A stretch of 64,000 nt of DNA from Flavobacterium panacis (GTDB lineage: Bacteria; Bacteroidota; Bacteroidia; Flavobacteriales; Flavobacteriaceae): NCBI RefSeq assembly GCF_024649945.1, contig NZ_JANKMS010000001.1, positions 124,001 to 188,000 on the forward strand. The letters are read 5' to 3'. The position numbers and the translations under genes are program-made. The notes beneath the pieces are model-generated. The model did not search any database. It was not told where the DNA came from and worked only from the letters and a program-made list of their open reading frames with translations. The stretch's first letter is position 1. Each line of letters starts with the position of its first letter. Below, one piece after another: positions 1-8,856 of this stretch.

Positions 1-88
1 ACAGTAATTCTACTGGCAAATCAAATTCTCTTGTAATAACAAGGTCCTGTTTGTTGTCTTCAGCGTGAATTTTCGTTTTCTTCTCCAT
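1..88 (-). CDS. SRPBCC/AHSA1-type protein, N-terminal part only
   Basis: The gene starts at 88 and runs off the left edge, so only 29 residues are visible. The opening MEKKTKIHAEDNKQ followed by LVITREFDLPVELL is typical of the START-like SRPBCC (Aha1/AHSA1) fold, in which the first beta strand reads as a 'R.fdaP.e.V' motif. It begins 4 bp after the stop of the ArsR-type gene, so the two probably form one operon. ArsR-AHSA1 pairs are common in bacteria; the AHSA1 protein is usually thought to bind a small hydrophobic ligand. The ligand cannot be told from this fragment. Confidence 0.7.
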   Translation of the reverse strand, partial: MEKKTKIHAEDNKQDLVITREFDLPVELL

Positions 89-91
89 GAT

Positions 92-409
92 TTATCCTTT
101 ATAGTTTTTCATTATTACTTCTAACTTATTAAAACGATCATCCCACATTTTTCTAAATGGTTCAATAAAATTGTCTATTTCTTTCATTTTTTGTGGATTT
201 AAATGGTAATAGATTTCTCGTCCGCTTTGTGTCTGATGCAGTAATTCGCATTCACTTAAAATCTGAATATGTTTTGAAATCGTCTGTCTTGACGAATTAA
301 AATTCTCTGCAATTGCACCAGGCGTCATCGCTTGTATAGCTACTAAACTTAAAATAGCTCTTCGGGTTGGGTCGGCTATTGCCTGAAAAACATCTCTTCT
401 AATTTCCAT
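92..409 (-). CDS. ArsR-family winged-helix transcriptional repressor
   Basis: This 105-residue protein opens [20 protein letters not shown], the hallmark of the ArsR/SdpR group. The recognition helix follows at about residues 35-55 ([12 protein letters not shown]), then the wing ([10 protein letters not shown]). A longer reading frame extends upstream to 457, but it would start in the operator and lacks the family's N-terminus, so 409 is preferred. No cysteine metal-binding motif (ELCVCDL type) is present, so it is likely a non-metal, autorepressing SdpR/YczG-like member. It is the first gene of a pair with the AHSA1-like gene. Directly upstream lie two copies of a partly palindromic repeat that probably bind it. 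Confidence 0.9.
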   Translation of the reverse strand: MEIRRDVFQAIADPTRRAILSLVAIQAMTPGAIAENFNSSRQTISKHIQILSECELLHQTQSGREIYYHLNPQKMKEIDNFIEPFRKMWDDRFNKLEVIMKNYKG

Positions 410-414
410 TACGC

Positions 415-453
415 AGTTATTTGACTGCAAATATAATGAAGTCATTTGACTGC
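415..453 (-). promoter_or_regulatory. Candidate ArsR operator: two direct repeats
   Basis: Two 14-bp units of the form AGTYATTTGACTGC lie at 415-428 and 440-453, 25 bp apart. The second contains the palindrome AGTCA-TT-TGACT. They sit 6-44 bp upstream of the ArsR start, where an autorepressor would block the promoter. That they are the operator is inferred. Confidence 0.55.
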
Positions 454-505
454 GCAATATTTTTATATCATTTTTTGATTAAAAATATTTTTAAGATTAA
501 AAAGA

Positions 506-537
506 AAAACCTTTAAACTACTAAATTTAAAGGTTTT
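506..537 (-). terminator. Rho-independent-like terminator of the Ntn-hydrolase gene
   Basis: Arms AAAACCTTTAAA (506-517) and TTTAAAGGTTTT (526-537) form a 12-bp stem. In the minus direction it is followed by a T-rich run. It lies 24 bp past the stop of the hydrolase gene. Confidence 0.6.
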
Positions 538-560
538 ATATTGGTAATTAATTAAAGATA

Positions 561-1610
561 TTAATCTAATCCTGCAAACTGAAAAGGTTTTGCTTCTTTA
601 AAATTTAATAAAGATTCTCCAGAATAGTTTTCGTTATTTGCTAGACTTAATTTTCTAATTTTTCCTTTTTCACTAAAGTCAATTTTACTGAATTCAACCC
701 AAATAACATTCGGATTTAGCACATTGTCAAAATAATAAACCAGATTTTTTTGATCAGCAACTGTTCTCCAGCGAGTAGAGGAGATGTTTGGTTCTGTTTC
801 TGAAGAAATTCCCAACGGAACAGAGCAATTTCTAATAACGCCAAATACACTTGCCAGAGCTGTTCTAGTATTATCTGTTTTCGGAATAGCATCAATGTAA
901 TACGAAGCTCTCACAAAACGATCTGCAGCTCTGTTGGTTCCAGGAAGCATTATCGTTCCCGGAATGCTTTTCCAATAAGTGTTTATTGCCAATTGCTCAT
1001 CAAAAATAGGAGAATTGGTCATAGCAACATATTTTCGATCATGATGAATTACTAATTTTCCATTGATATATTCAAAAATAGCGTTATCGCCAGAAGCATC
1101 TGAAATAGATAAATGTACAGTAGCAAATATATTCGTGCCTGGAATATGCGAAGAAACAATCACAAAATCATTTTTTTCTAGTGCGGTTACGGCTTCAGAA
1201 ACTGTAGAAAAGTTGTCTAGAACATATTGCAACCATAATGAAACTGCTAAACCTTTTACTTTTCCGTTCTTTTCAAATTTTGGATACTGTGATTCAACCA
1301 GCCATAAAAGATTGCCAACAAGTCCTTTTTCGTTCATACCGTCAGAAGAAGCAATATCCCATGAACTGGTAATAACACTTCCATATTTAGATTTCCATTT
1401 AAGCGAACTTGTTCCTGCTTCACCAAATCGATCGATACCACGAGGGAATATCCATAGATTAGCCGGGATTTCACCTTTCCAATCCATTGATCGGGCTGTA
1501 ATTATGGTACCATTTAAACCTTCATAAACAATTCTTGTACATGGAAGTGCAGTTTCTGTGATTAGGGCAAAAGCTAATAAAACCGATAAAACTCTTTTTC
1601 GTGATTTCAT
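561..1610 (-). CDS. Choloylglycine/penicillin-acylase-like linear amide hydrolase (Ntn family), exported
   Basis: This 349-residue protein begins with a signal peptide (residues 1-23) that ends exactly before Cys24 in ALPCTRIVYEG. Cleavage there would expose Cys24 as the N-terminal nucleophile, as in bile-salt hydrolases and penicillin V acylases. Typical family features follow: ITARSMDW, a Ser/Gly-rich strand SSWDIASSDGMNEKGL (about 82-97), and TNSPIFDEQL. Length matches the family (about 330-360). It would cleave a linear amide bond in the periplasm; the substrate (bile salt, acyl-homoserine lactone or beta-lactam side chain) cannot be decided. It is monocistronic, with a terminator downstream. 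Confidence 0.85.
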   Translation of the reverse strand: MKSRKRVLSVLLAFALITETALPCTRIVYEGLNGTIITARSMDWKGEIPANLWIFPRGIDRFGEAGTSSLKWKSKYGSVITSSWDIASSDGMNEKGLVGNLLWLVESQYPKFEKNGKVKGLAVSLWLQYVLDNFSTVSEAVTALEKNDFVIVSSHIPGTNIFATVHLSISDASGDNAIFEYINGKLVIHHDRKYVAMTNSPIFDEQLAINTYWKSIPGTIMLPGTNRAADRFVRASYYIDAIPKTDNTRTALASVFGVIRNCSVPLGISSETEPNISSTRWRTVADQKNLVYYFDNVLNPNVIWVEFSKIDFSEKGKIRKLSLANNENYSGESLLNFKEAKPFQFAGLD

Positions 1611-1832
1611 AATCTTTACATTTTAATTAAACATTGATTTGTATGATGATTATTTGGGGATTGAAAATATATTATTTGAAAGCAAAATATACTTTTAGGA
1701 AAAAACATTATCTGCAATTTACGGATTTTAATGTAATATTTAGATTATAAAATCAATAGCAACCCGTAAATAAAACTGTTTAACGGAAAGTACTACTAAG
1801 TTAGAATTATTATTTAGAATAATTATAAATAG

Positions 1833-1864
1833 TTTTGTAGTTGAAATAAATTCAGTTACTTTTG
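1833..1864 (+). promoter_or_regulatory. Flavobacterial-type promoter for the alpha/beta hydrolase
   Basis: TTTG (1833-1836) is followed after 20 bp by TACTTTTG (1857-1864). This fits the Bacteroidota consensus of TTG at -33 and TAnnTTTG at -7. The start codon is 43 bp further downstream. Confidence 0.6.
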
Positions 1865-1907
1865 AAAAATTCAAAAAACTTATTTATACACTGATATTAT
1901 TTTATAA

Positions 1908-2882
1908 ATGATCAAAAAGGCTCTGAAAACATTAAAAATCCTTCTGTTTATCTTTGTAACTTTAATAGCAATTGGTTATGTCTTTGAACATATTTCGCGC
2001 TTCTATTTTGACAGTAAAAGACCTGTAAACTCAGAGTTTGTTGAAGTTGACGGAAGAAAAATTCATTATAAAAAAGTAGGAAACGGAAACTGTACTGTTG
2101 TTTTTGAATCGGGTTTAGGGGGTGATTATCTGCATTGGCAGGAATTACAAAAGAAACTTTCAAAAAACTACACCACAATAGCTTATGATAAAGCCGGAAT
2201 TATGTGGAGTGATGCTTCTGAAGATATTTCTTTAAGAAGATATGCAAACGATTTAAAACAGCTTTTGGAAAAAACAGATTGTCCAAAACCGTATATCTTG
2301 GTTGGGCATTCTTTTGGAGGAATCACATCAAGATTGTTTATTAAAGAAAATGCTAAAGATTTGGAAGGAATTGTATTTATAGATGTTTCGCATCCAAAAC
2401 AGTTAGAAAAATCGTCTTCTGCCCTAAAAAATTCTGTCCAACCTCCACCAAGATTGCTTTTAAGTTTTTTAAATGAAATTGGCGCTATTAGGATTTTATA
2501 CGCAAGTATTCCATTTACAACAGCTGTTCCGCAAGAACATTGGTTCAATAAAAACGTCAAAACTTACTTCTACCGCATTTTTGACGGAATGATGACTGAA
2601 TTGGAAAATGATAAAAAACTGATGAAGGAAGCTTCGCAAATTGACGATTTTGGTTCTATTCCTTTAACAATTATTACAGCCAAATACCCGAATGGAGTAG
2701 AAGGCGCAATAGATAAAAGTTTAGAAAAAGAATATTTAGAAGTTCATCTGAGTCTTCAAAAAGATCTTCTTAATCTATCAACGAACAGCAGACAGGTTTT
2801 TGCCAACAAAAGCGCTCATTATGTAACACTTCAAGAATCAGAGCTCATTTGTAATGAAATCAAAAGATTAGCGCCAAAATAA
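1908..2882 (+). CDS. Alpha/beta hydrolase with N-terminal membrane anchor
   Basis: The 324-residue protein has one hydrophobic segment at about residues 9-25 (signal anchor), then an alpha/beta-hydrolase fold. The nucleophile elbow is GHSFGG with Ser135. The strand leading to the oxyanion region reads VVFESGLGGDYLHW (about 64-77). His304 in KSAHYVTLQE is the likely catalytic histidine. The best acid candidate is in the FIDVSHP strand or the later ITAKYP region. The fold points to an esterase, lipase or peptidase acting at the outer face of the inner membrane; the substrate is unknown. The gene is monocistronic and has a clear promoter. Confidence 0.85.
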   Translation: MIKKALKTLKILLFIFVTLIAIGYVFEHISRFYFDSKRPVNSEFVEVDGRKIHYKKVGNGNCTVVFESGLGGDYLHWQELQKKLSKNYTTIAYDKAGIMWSDASEDISLRRYANDLKQLLEKTDCPKPYILVGHSFGGITSRLFIKENAKDLEGIVFIDVSHPKQLEKSSSALKNSVQPPPRLLLSFLNEIGAIRILYASIPFTTAVPQEHWFNKNVKTYFYRIFDGMMTELENDKKLMKEASQIDDFGSIPLTIITAKYPNGVEGAIDKSLEKEYLEVHLSLQKDLLNLSTNSRQVFANKSAHYVTLQESELICNEIKRLAPK

Positions 2883-2906
2883 TTCTGGCGCTAAGTCTTT
2901 TAAAAT

Positions 2907-4493
2907 TTAAAGTTCAATATTTTTTTCAATTCGTATTTGCTCCAGAAAAGATTGATCATGCGAAATTACAATCAAAGTTCCCTGATATTCATTAATAGCA
3001 GCAGTAAGGATTTCTATATTCTGAATATCTAAATTATTGGTAGGTTCATCCAAAATAATCATTTCGGGAGATTCATTACTAATCGTCAAACAACAAAGCA
3101 TTAAACGCATTCTTTCGCCTCCGCTTAAAGCGCTACACGATTTATCCCAATCCTTTTGAGAGAATAAAAAACGATTCAATCTCATTTTGATATCATGTTC
3201 TTCTAAACCACAATCATTAAAAACTTGCGCCTGCTCATAAATATTTAAGTTGTTTTGCAAGAGAGAATAATCTTGGTCGATATAGATTGACTTTTTCGCT
3301 AAAAAAGTGCTATTTCCTATTGTTGGATTCAATTCACCCAGAATAATTTTGATTAAAGTCGTTTTTCCAGAACCATTTAATCCTTTAATATTCACACGAT
3401 CTCCGGATAGTATTTCTAAATGGAGATTTTCCTTCCAAAGAGATTGATCTCCATAACTATAATTAATTTCTTCTGCCTTAAAAATTGTTTTTCCTTTGAT
3501 AAATGAAGCTGTATTAAAACCAAATTTCATTTGATCTATCGTAGGAAGCGACGACCGAAGTTGTCTTAAATCATCAGATATACCACTGATTTTTTCCGCA
3601 TGAACATCTTTTATTTTGGAACTACTATTTTCAGCTTTATTGCGAAGTGTATTCATCATAATCCGCGCAACACCTGATTTTTCCTGCTTCTTTTTACCTC
3701 TTGAATCTAATTTGTTCTGACGTTCGATTGTCTCGCGTTCTTTTTCTTTAGCCTTTTTGAGTGCCTTTTCTTTACTCTGAACATCTTGCTCCAAAGCATT
3801 ATTTTCTATCTTTTTCTGTTCACTGTAAAAATCATAATTTCCGCCATAAACAGAAATTCCGTTTTTAGTCATTTCAAAAGTTTTGTTTAGAAGATTTAAA
3901 AGCATCCTGTCGTGACTTACAATTAATAGTGAACTTGATGTTGTTTTTATGAAATCATACAATAAAGTTCTCGCTTCAAAATCCAAATGATTGCTCGGTT
4001 CATCTAATAAAACCAAGTCCGGCTGATGAATCATAATTCCAGCTAGAAAAACTTTTGTTTTTTGCCCACCACTTAGAGTTTTCATTTTTTGTTCTAAATC
4101 CAAATCCTGAAGTTTCCAATAAGACAATGCTTCATTGCAACGATCTTCAATTGTCCAATCGTCATTTAAAAGCTGTAGGTTTTCTTCTGTCACATTACCT
4201 TCAAGTATTTCTTTAAGTGATTTTATTTTATCCTTTATGTACAAGGCTTCAGAAATCGTTAATTCATTAAATTGACCAAATAATTGAGGCACAAAATAAG
4301 GAGTTGTATTTTGTATAATCTGTCCTGAATAAGATTGTAATTGTGCTGCAATGATTTTTAATAGCGTAGATTTTCCAACACCATTATTTCCAACTAAAGC
4401 AACTTTATCGTGTTTATTTATAGTAAAACTAATGTTTTGAAACAGCAAGTTTTTATTCTCATGCTGATGAGAAATATTTTGAAGAATAAGCAT
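2907..4493 (-). CDS. ABC-F family ATPase
   Basis: This 528-residue protein has two ATP-binding cassettes and no membrane segments, so it is a soluble ABC-F protein rather than a transporter. Cassette 1 has Walker A GNNGVGKS (35-42) and signature LSGGQKTK; cassette 2 has GLNGSGKT and LSGGERMR. Both carry Walker B with the catalytic glutamate (LLDEPSNHLD, ILDEPTNNLD). A charged linker rich in Lys and Glu (about 225-290) joins them, as in ABC-F factors that act on the ribosomal E site. Length is near EttA and the Lsa/Vga resistance proteins. Whether it protects against an antibiotic or is a housekeeping translation factor cannot be told. Confidence 0.9.
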   Translation of the reverse strand: MLILQNISHQHENKNLLFQNISFTINKHDKVALVGNNGVGKSTLLKIIAAQLQSYSGQIIQNTTPYFVPQLFGQFNELTISEALYIKDKIKSLKEILEGNVTEENLQLLNDDWTIEDRCNEALSYWKLQDLDLEQKMKTLSGGQKTKVFLAGIMIHQPDLVLLDEPSNHLDFEARTLLYDFIKTTSSSLLIVSHDRMLLNLLNKTFEMTKNGISVYGGNYDFYSEQKKIENNALEQDVQSKEKALKKAKEKERETIERQNKLDSRGKKKQEKSGVARIMMNTLRNKAENSSSKIKDVHAEKISGISDDLRQLRSSLPTIDQMKFGFNTASFIKGKTIFKAEEINYSYGDQSLWKENLHLEILSGDRVNIKGLNGSGKTTLIKIILGELNPTIGNSTFLAKKSIYIDQDYSLLQNNLNIYEQAQVFNDCGLEEHDIKMRLNRFLFSQKDWDKSCSALSGGERMRLMLCCLTISNESPEMIILDEPTNNLDIQNIEILTAAINEYQGTLIVISHDQSFLEQIRIEKNIEL

Positions 4494-4634
4494 AATTCCT
4501 TTCTATTATAGATAAATAATCAAGTACCCGCAAACTTGCGGTTACTCACTAAATTTTCCGAAAGAAATTATTTTTCACATATAGCATTACTTATTTGAAG
4601 TATGCAAATGTATTATTTTTATGTCTAAAAATCA

Positions 4635-4671
4635 AAAAACCATTCTTAACAAGTTGCAAAGAATGGTTTTT
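4635..4671 (-). terminator. Terminator after the lipocalin-like gene
   Basis: Arms AAAAACCATTCTT (4635-4647) and AAGAATGGTTTTT (4659-4671) form a perfect 13-bp stem. In the minus direction it is followed by a T-run. It lies 31 bp beyond the stop of the lipoprotein gene. Confidence 0.75.
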
Positions 4672-4701
4672 CTATGAATTAAAGCTCTTACGCTTTATAT
4701 C

Positions 4702-5070
4702 TTAAATCTTATCAAGAGTAATTTTAGCTTCTTTAGCCTCCAAAATTAATTTATCATCTGTAATAGTACTTACACAAGGGTAAGGTGTTCCAACTTCATC
4801 TTTGATCACCAGACTTGTCCCTTTCTTTGTCAAGGCATAAGTACCTTCTGTTATTTCACGCAACAAATATCCCGTAACGTGACCATCTTCCGTAAAAGTA
4901 AGTGTTCCGTTGGTTAAAATTGCATTTTTTGTAGAATCGGACATCGGTGTTTTAGCTTCAACAGCAGTAACTTTCCATGAATTCACTAGCTTATTTCTTT
5001 TACTATGACATGAAACCATTAATACTACAGCAATTGCAATTACGAGGGTAAATAATTTAGAGTTTTTCAT
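4702..5070 (-). CDS. Lipocalin-like lipoprotein
   Basis: The preferred start at 5070 gives MKNSKLFTLVIAIAVVLMVSC, a classic lipoprotein signal with the lipid-modified Cys at about residue 21. A longer frame to 5139 would put 23 odd residues ahead of the signal peptide. The mature part has the shape of small Bacteroidota lipocalin-like proteins: NSWKVTAVE near the start, then LTFTEDGHVTGYL and GTYALTKKGTSLVIKD strands, ending in an ITLDKI strand. It probably sits in the outer or inner membrane facing the periplasm. No ligand can be inferred. Confidence 0.75.
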   Translation of the reverse strand: MKNSKLFTLVIAIAVVLMVSCHSKRNKLVNSWKVTAVEAKTPMSDSTKNAILTNGTLTFTEDGHVTGYLLREITEGTYALTKKGTSLVIKDEVGTPYPCVSTITDDKLILEAKEAKITLDKI

Positions 5071-5213
5071 GATTTTGTGATTAAAAGTTAAACAGGAAAA
5101 AGTTACAAAAAAAAACGACATTAAATAATTCGTAATCAAATATTTATAAATATTTTTTTACAACATAAAAAAGACGTTTTTTTATTTAATTACAAAATAG
5201 AAAAATCGAAATC

Positions 5214-6155
5214 TTAATTAAGAGTAAGTGCCCCTAAAATTTCTTCATACATAAACGGACCTCCAGGATATTTTGCAGTGTAATCTAAATTCATCCAAAC
5301 TTGGCCACGTTCGTCAATATGGTAATGCAGTTTTTTACCGTAGCTTTCCTTTACAAAAAGAACGTTTTTAATCAAATAATTGACTTTTTCCAAATCTATC
5401 ATCGAACCAATTAAAATCTCCGGATAAATATGCCCTTTGGTATGAATAAGTCTCGGAGTCCCACCAATTGATCGAATAGCTGCTGCCATCAAGATAGAAT
5501 GATCATCACAATCGCCAGAGAAATAATCTAAAGATTCACTGGCGGTTGCAATATAATCACCATCTTTTGGATCGTTAACGTAATTCCATCTACCGTTTAT
5601 TTCTTTAAAAACAGCAAAACATTGAATAATAGTTCTATAATCTGAATATCCTCTAATTCCTTTAAAATGCTTGCTAGTTGCCATAATAGCAAAATTTCGC
5701 ACTCTAGGATTCTGATATTCTATTGCATTTATAATTTTTGATTTATTGGGAAAAGGAAGCAGTTTAGCGACAATAATATCCTGAGGATATGGATTGTCTG
5801 ACATGGTATAAATCATCGAATTGTAATCTTCTGAGATTTCGCTGAAACCATAATTCCCAATTACACTTCCATAAAACAACACCAGCAAGTAAGCTGCAAT
5901 GCATAAAATAATGATCGTTCTGAGATACATCAGAAGAAAAAATATGGCTGCAAAAACAAAAATAAAGATGAATACACGATCCAGATTGAATGCCCATTCT
6001 AAATCGATTAAATTTTGATGCAGTATGATGAAAATCGGAATAGTAATCAAAAAACTTAAAATCGAAATGATAATCCTGTCCCAAGGTGATTTCACCTGTA
6101 ACTTGGATTTTAATCTCGGAAAGTCGATTTTAGGGAATTTCATCATACGAATCAA
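5214..6155 (-). CDS. Membrane-anchored transglutaminase-like protein
   Basis: The N-terminal part has three hydrophobic segments (about residues 28-46, 59-78, 79-98). A transglutaminase-like domain follows from about 170. The catalytic cysteine is Cys216 in SGDCDDHSILMAAAIRSIGG, with His242 in TKGHIYPE and a downstream Asp in MNLDYT. This is the papain-like triad of microbial transglutaminase/protease domains. An alternative start four residues in (MKFPKIDF) is equally possible. The gene lies 10 bp after the substrate-binding-protein gene and is probably co-transcribed with it. It may cut or cross-link proteins at the membrane; the partner is unknown. Confidence 0.75.
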   Translation of the reverse strand: MIRMMKFPKIDFPRLKSKLQVKSPWDRIIISILSFLITIPIFIILHQNLIDLEWAFNLDRVFIFIFVFAAIFFLLMYLRTIIILCIAAYLLVLFYGSVIGNYGFSEISEDYNSMIYTMSDNPYPQDIIVAKLLPFPNKSKIINAIEYQNPRVRNFAIMATSKHFKGIRGYSDYRTIIQCFAVFKEINGRWNYVNDPKDGDYIATASESLDYFSGDCDDHSILMAAAIRSIGGTPRLIHTKGHIYPEILIGSMIDLEKVNYLIKNVLFVKESYGKKLHYHIDERGQVWMNLDYTAKYPGGPFMYEEILGALTLN

Positions 6156-6165
6156 AAAAGCAGTA

Positions 6166-7017
6166 CTACAGTGCTTTTACGGTTTCTACAAAAATACTTT
6201 TTTTATCAATAATTCCCAGATCAAATAATTGATTTTGAATTTTATTAAAAGACTTTTCTGTTAAATTTTTCTGTGACCACTGTGTTAATTTCAGCCACTC
6301 TTTAATATCTGATGCTTTTTGATTAAAAAGCTTTGATAACTTTTTATCAATTTCTGGAATTTCTTTAAAATCAACAGTTGTTTTGTTGATGATTTCTAAG
6401 ATTTTCTCTACAACTTTTGGGTTCTTTTTTAAGAACTCATCACGAACCGCAATAATAAAAGAAGGCCAAGGAGTAGGGCAGTCGTCTATACGTCTGAATA
6501 TTCCTTGATCTACAAGAGGTTTGGTCATAAAACGCTCCCACATAAAATAGTCTGCTTTTTGATTGGTCAAAGCGTCTACAGCACCATCAATTGTATTAAC
6601 GATTTCAAACTCCAGGTCATCAGCCTGCCAGCCTTGTTCATTTGCATTAACATAAGCCATTAGCTGCGATCCAGAACCTACTCTTGAGATGGCTACTTTT
6701 TTATTTTTTAGATCTTTCAAGGTTTGAAAATCAGACTTCGCGTCTACATGAATTCCCCAGATTAAAGGTGATTGAACGTAAATCTGAACGATCTTACTCG
6801 GATTGCCTGCCGAAATATCTTTCAGAATTCCTTCGGTTAAAATTACTGCTAAATCTGTTTCTCCGTCGCGAAGCATTTGACACATTTTTCCAGTACCTTC
6901 GGGAACATTGGTCCATTTGAGGTCGATGCCCTCTTCTTCAAATTCACCGTTTTCTATGCATAGATGCCACGGCAAATTGAAGTGTTCCGGGACACCCGCA
7001 ATTTTGACAGTTTTCAT
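6166..7017 (-). CDS. NMT1/SsuA-like substrate-binding domain protein lacking a signal peptide
   Basis: The sequence has the two-lobed layout of the nitrate/sulfonate/thiamine-precursor binding proteins: KIAGVPEHFNLPWHLCIENGEFEEEGID at the start, LKDLKNKKVAISRVGSGSQLMAYV in the middle (about residues 103-125), and MTKPLVDQGIFRRID. Length (283) fits a mature binding protein. Unusually, it starts directly at the first strand with no signal peptide and has no ABC permease or ATPase nearby. It may therefore act in the cytoplasm as a sensor or enzyme (compare Thi5/NMT1 pyrimidine synthases of the same fold). Its job is not decided. It precedes the transglutaminase-like gene. Confidence 0.7.
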   Translation of the reverse strand: MKTVKIAGVPEHFNLPWHLCIENGEFEEEGIDLKWTNVPEGTGKMCQMLRDGETDLAVILTEGILKDISAGNPSKIVQIYVQSPLIWGIHVDAKSDFQTLKDLKNKKVAISRVGSGSQLMAYVNANEQGWQADDLEFEIVNTIDGAVDALTNQKADYFMWERFMTKPLVDQGIFRRIDDCPTPWPSFIIAVRDEFLKKNPKVVEKILEIINKTTVDFKEIPEIDKKLSKLFNQKASDIKEWLKLTQWSQKNLTEKSFNKIQNQLFDLGIIDKKSIFVETVKAL

Positions 7018-7078
7018 TTTATTTTAAGTTTAAGTTAAGTTGCTTGTTTGGTATGCGTATGCGTAATCTTAAGTTTGT

Positions 7079-7552
7079 TTAGTTTTTCAATAAATCTGCT
7101 CGATGTTTTTCAGAAAGGCAAGGTTCTGCATATTCGATAATTTCCTGCGTTTCATATTCATTTAATAGGCTTCTTACCAAAGAATAATCAACATCTTTTG
7201 CAATTTCTACAGCAAAAAAAGTTTCATTTAATCCTTCAGATAAACAATTAATTGCCTTCAATTTCTCGCGGATGATTTCTTTATCAAAACCTTTTTCTAA
7301 TACTGCTATTTGAACAATCGAATTCCCTGAATTCTGGATTGTTTTTTTATGCATGAATTTCTCCTCTGTTTCATCATATTCAGCATAAAAAATATCGTCT
7401 GTTGCAATTAAAGGTCCAAAAAAGGGAATATTATCCAGTTTAAAAAGACCTTTTTCCAGATCTATAATTTCTGCCCACATGGTTTCAGAAACTACTTCAT
7501 CAAGATAATCACTGTAATATTTAAATAGTATTTTTTTATGAGTTTCAGACAT
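7079..7552 (-). CDS. DUF4265 protein
   Basis: The start MSETHKK at 7552 is chosen because its ATG overlaps the stop of the upstream VOC gene (TAATG), a sign of translational coupling; a longer frame runs back into that gene. The 157-residue product has the DUF4265 signatures: ETMWAEIID, then LDNIPFFGPLIATDDIFYAEYDE (about 30-65), and NSGNSIVQIAV. The function of the family is unknown. Coupling with a VOC-fold protein is the only functional hint. Confidence 0.75.
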   Translation of the reverse strand: MSETHKKILFKYYSDYLDEVVSETMWAEIIDLEKGLFKLDNIPFFGPLIATDDIFYAEYDETEEKFMHKKTIQNSGNSIVQIAVLEKGFDKEIIREKLKAINCLSEGLNETFFAVEIAKDVDYSLVRSLLNEYETQEIIEYAEPCLSEKHRADLLKN

Positions 7553-7944
7553 TATTCTATTTCGTTTATTATGGCTTTTAATGATGATATTACTATTCGA
7601 TAACCATCCGGATCCTGAATCATTTTTCCATTCTCTTTCCAATATGGATTAACCGGCTCTATCGTTGAAATATTACTATGTTCAAGTTTATGAATTAAAT
7701 CGTTATAATTTGAAATCGTTTTTGGATAAAGCACAATTATGTCATCTTCATCAAAAGAATGGTTGGCTTTTTGATCAGACTGTGTAAATTCAAAATGCCA
7801 GTCTAAACCTGATTTTCCAATAAAAATTCCATCGTAATTATTATGTTTTTCAAAACCGCCCAACAATTCAAAACCAAGAATGTCGACGTAGAAATCTTCA
7901 ATCTTTCTTAGATTATTTGTATGTCTTGCAACTCTCAAAAACAT
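7552..7944 (-). CDS. VOC-superfamily (glyoxalase-like) protein
   Basis: This 130-residue protein has the paired beta-alpha-beta-beta-beta modules of the VOC fold: LRVARHTNNLRKIEDFYVDILGFELLGGF, later LDWHFEFTQSD, and a second half ending MIQDPDGYRIVIS. His8 (ARHT), Glu53 (HFEF) and the final strand are the usual metal-binding positions; a glutamate at the end of the second module is not clear. It could be a dioxygenase, an isomerase or a resistance protein. Its stop overlaps the start of the DUF4265 gene. Confidence 0.75.
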   Translation of the reverse strand: MFLRVARHTNNLRKIEDFYVDILGFELLGGFEKHNNYDGIFIGKSGLDWHFEFTQSDQKANHSFDEDDIIVLYPKTISNYNDLIHKLEHSNISTIEPVNPYWKENGKMIQDPDGYRIVISSLKAIINEIE

Positions 7945-7986
7945 AATAATTTCATTTATAATTATTTAATTTTCAAATTAGTAAAA

Positions 7987-8856
7987 TCAATTACCTGCCA
8001 ATTTATTTAAAGTGTAAGCAATTAATTCATCTACAGCTTTATACGGATCTTCACTAAAAGTTCCAGAAGCACGATTGGCAATAATCGCATTTAGCGATAG
8101 AGCATTGTGTCCTAAAAGAGCTGAAAGTCCATAAATTGCTGCGGTTTCCATCTCTAAATTAGTAATTTTAGTTTCATTAAAACTAAAATTATCCATTTTA
8201 TTATTTAATTCTTCGTCTTGAATATTCAAACGCAAAACTCTTCCCTGCGGACCGTAAAATCCTCCTGCAGTTGCTGTAATTCCTTTGAATATTCTGTCTG
8301 ATTCAATTAGTTTTTCTAATTTTTCAGAACATTGAGTCACATAAGGTTTTCCTTTTTTTGGATCCCAGTTCGTGTGTTTTACAAATGCGTCTTCCATTTC
8401 AGTAATCGAAACATCATCAATCAAATAGGAGCGAAGCATGTTATCTAATCCTAAACCAAATTTTGACATTACAAAGCTGTCAACTGGAATATCTTCCTGC
8501 AATGAACCAGAAGTTCCAATTCGGATAATATTTAATGAAGTTACGGTTTCTTTTGGCTCTCTTGTTTTTAAATCGATATTTACTAAAGCATCTAATTCGT
8601 TTAAAACAATATCGATGTTATCTGGACCAATTCCTGTAGAAATTACAGAAATTCTTTTCCCCTTGTAAATTCCGGTTTGAGTTTTAAATTCTCTTTTTTG
8701 AGTTGAATATTCGATTGAATCGAAAAACTGAGTGATTTTTTCTACTCGGTTTTGATCACCAACAAATATAATGTCGTGTGCAATATGTTCAGGACGAAGG
8801 TTTAAGTGGTAAACACTTCCGTCTGGATTTAATATTAATTCTGATGATTGAATCAT
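7987..8856 (-). CDS. Nucleoside (uridine-type) phosphorylase
   Basis: The 289-residue protein belongs to the PNP/UDP phosphorylase family. The phosphate-binding region reads IRIGTSGSLQEDIPV (about 109-123). The nucleoside-binding strand has NLEMETAAIYGLSALLGH (about 233-250) with the usual MExE/MET motif. VISTGIGPDNIDIVLNEL is the N-terminal phosphate loop. It would split uridine or a purine nucleoside into base and (deoxy)ribose-1-phosphate for salvage. The EMETAA...IIANR pattern favours a uridine phosphorylase over a purine one, but specificity is not certain. The gene stands alone. Confidence 0.85.
   Translation of the reverse strand: MIQSSELILNPDGSVYHLNLRPEHIAHDIIFVGDQNRVEKITQFFDSIEYSTQKREFKTQTGIYKGKRISVISTGIGPDNIDIVLNELDALVNIDLKTREPKETVTSLNIIRIGTSGSLQEDIPVDSFVMSKFGLGLDNMLRSYLIDDVSITEMEDAFVKHTNWDPKKGKPYVTQCSEKLEKLIESDRIFKGITATAGGFYGPQGRVLRLNIQDEELNNKMDNFSFNETKITNLEMETAAIYGLSALLGHNALSLNAIIANRASGTFSEDPYKAVDELIAYTLNKLAGN

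Noticed and set aside
1063..1527. 154-codon plus-strand frame opposite the Ntn-hydrolase gene
   Set aside because: It is antisense to a clear gene with signal peptide and catalytic Cys, and its own translation has no recognisable domain.
7079..7642. Longer start for the DUF4265 gene (187 aa)
   Set aside because: The extra 30 residues overlap the VOC gene and do not match the family; the ATG in the TAATG overlap is better.
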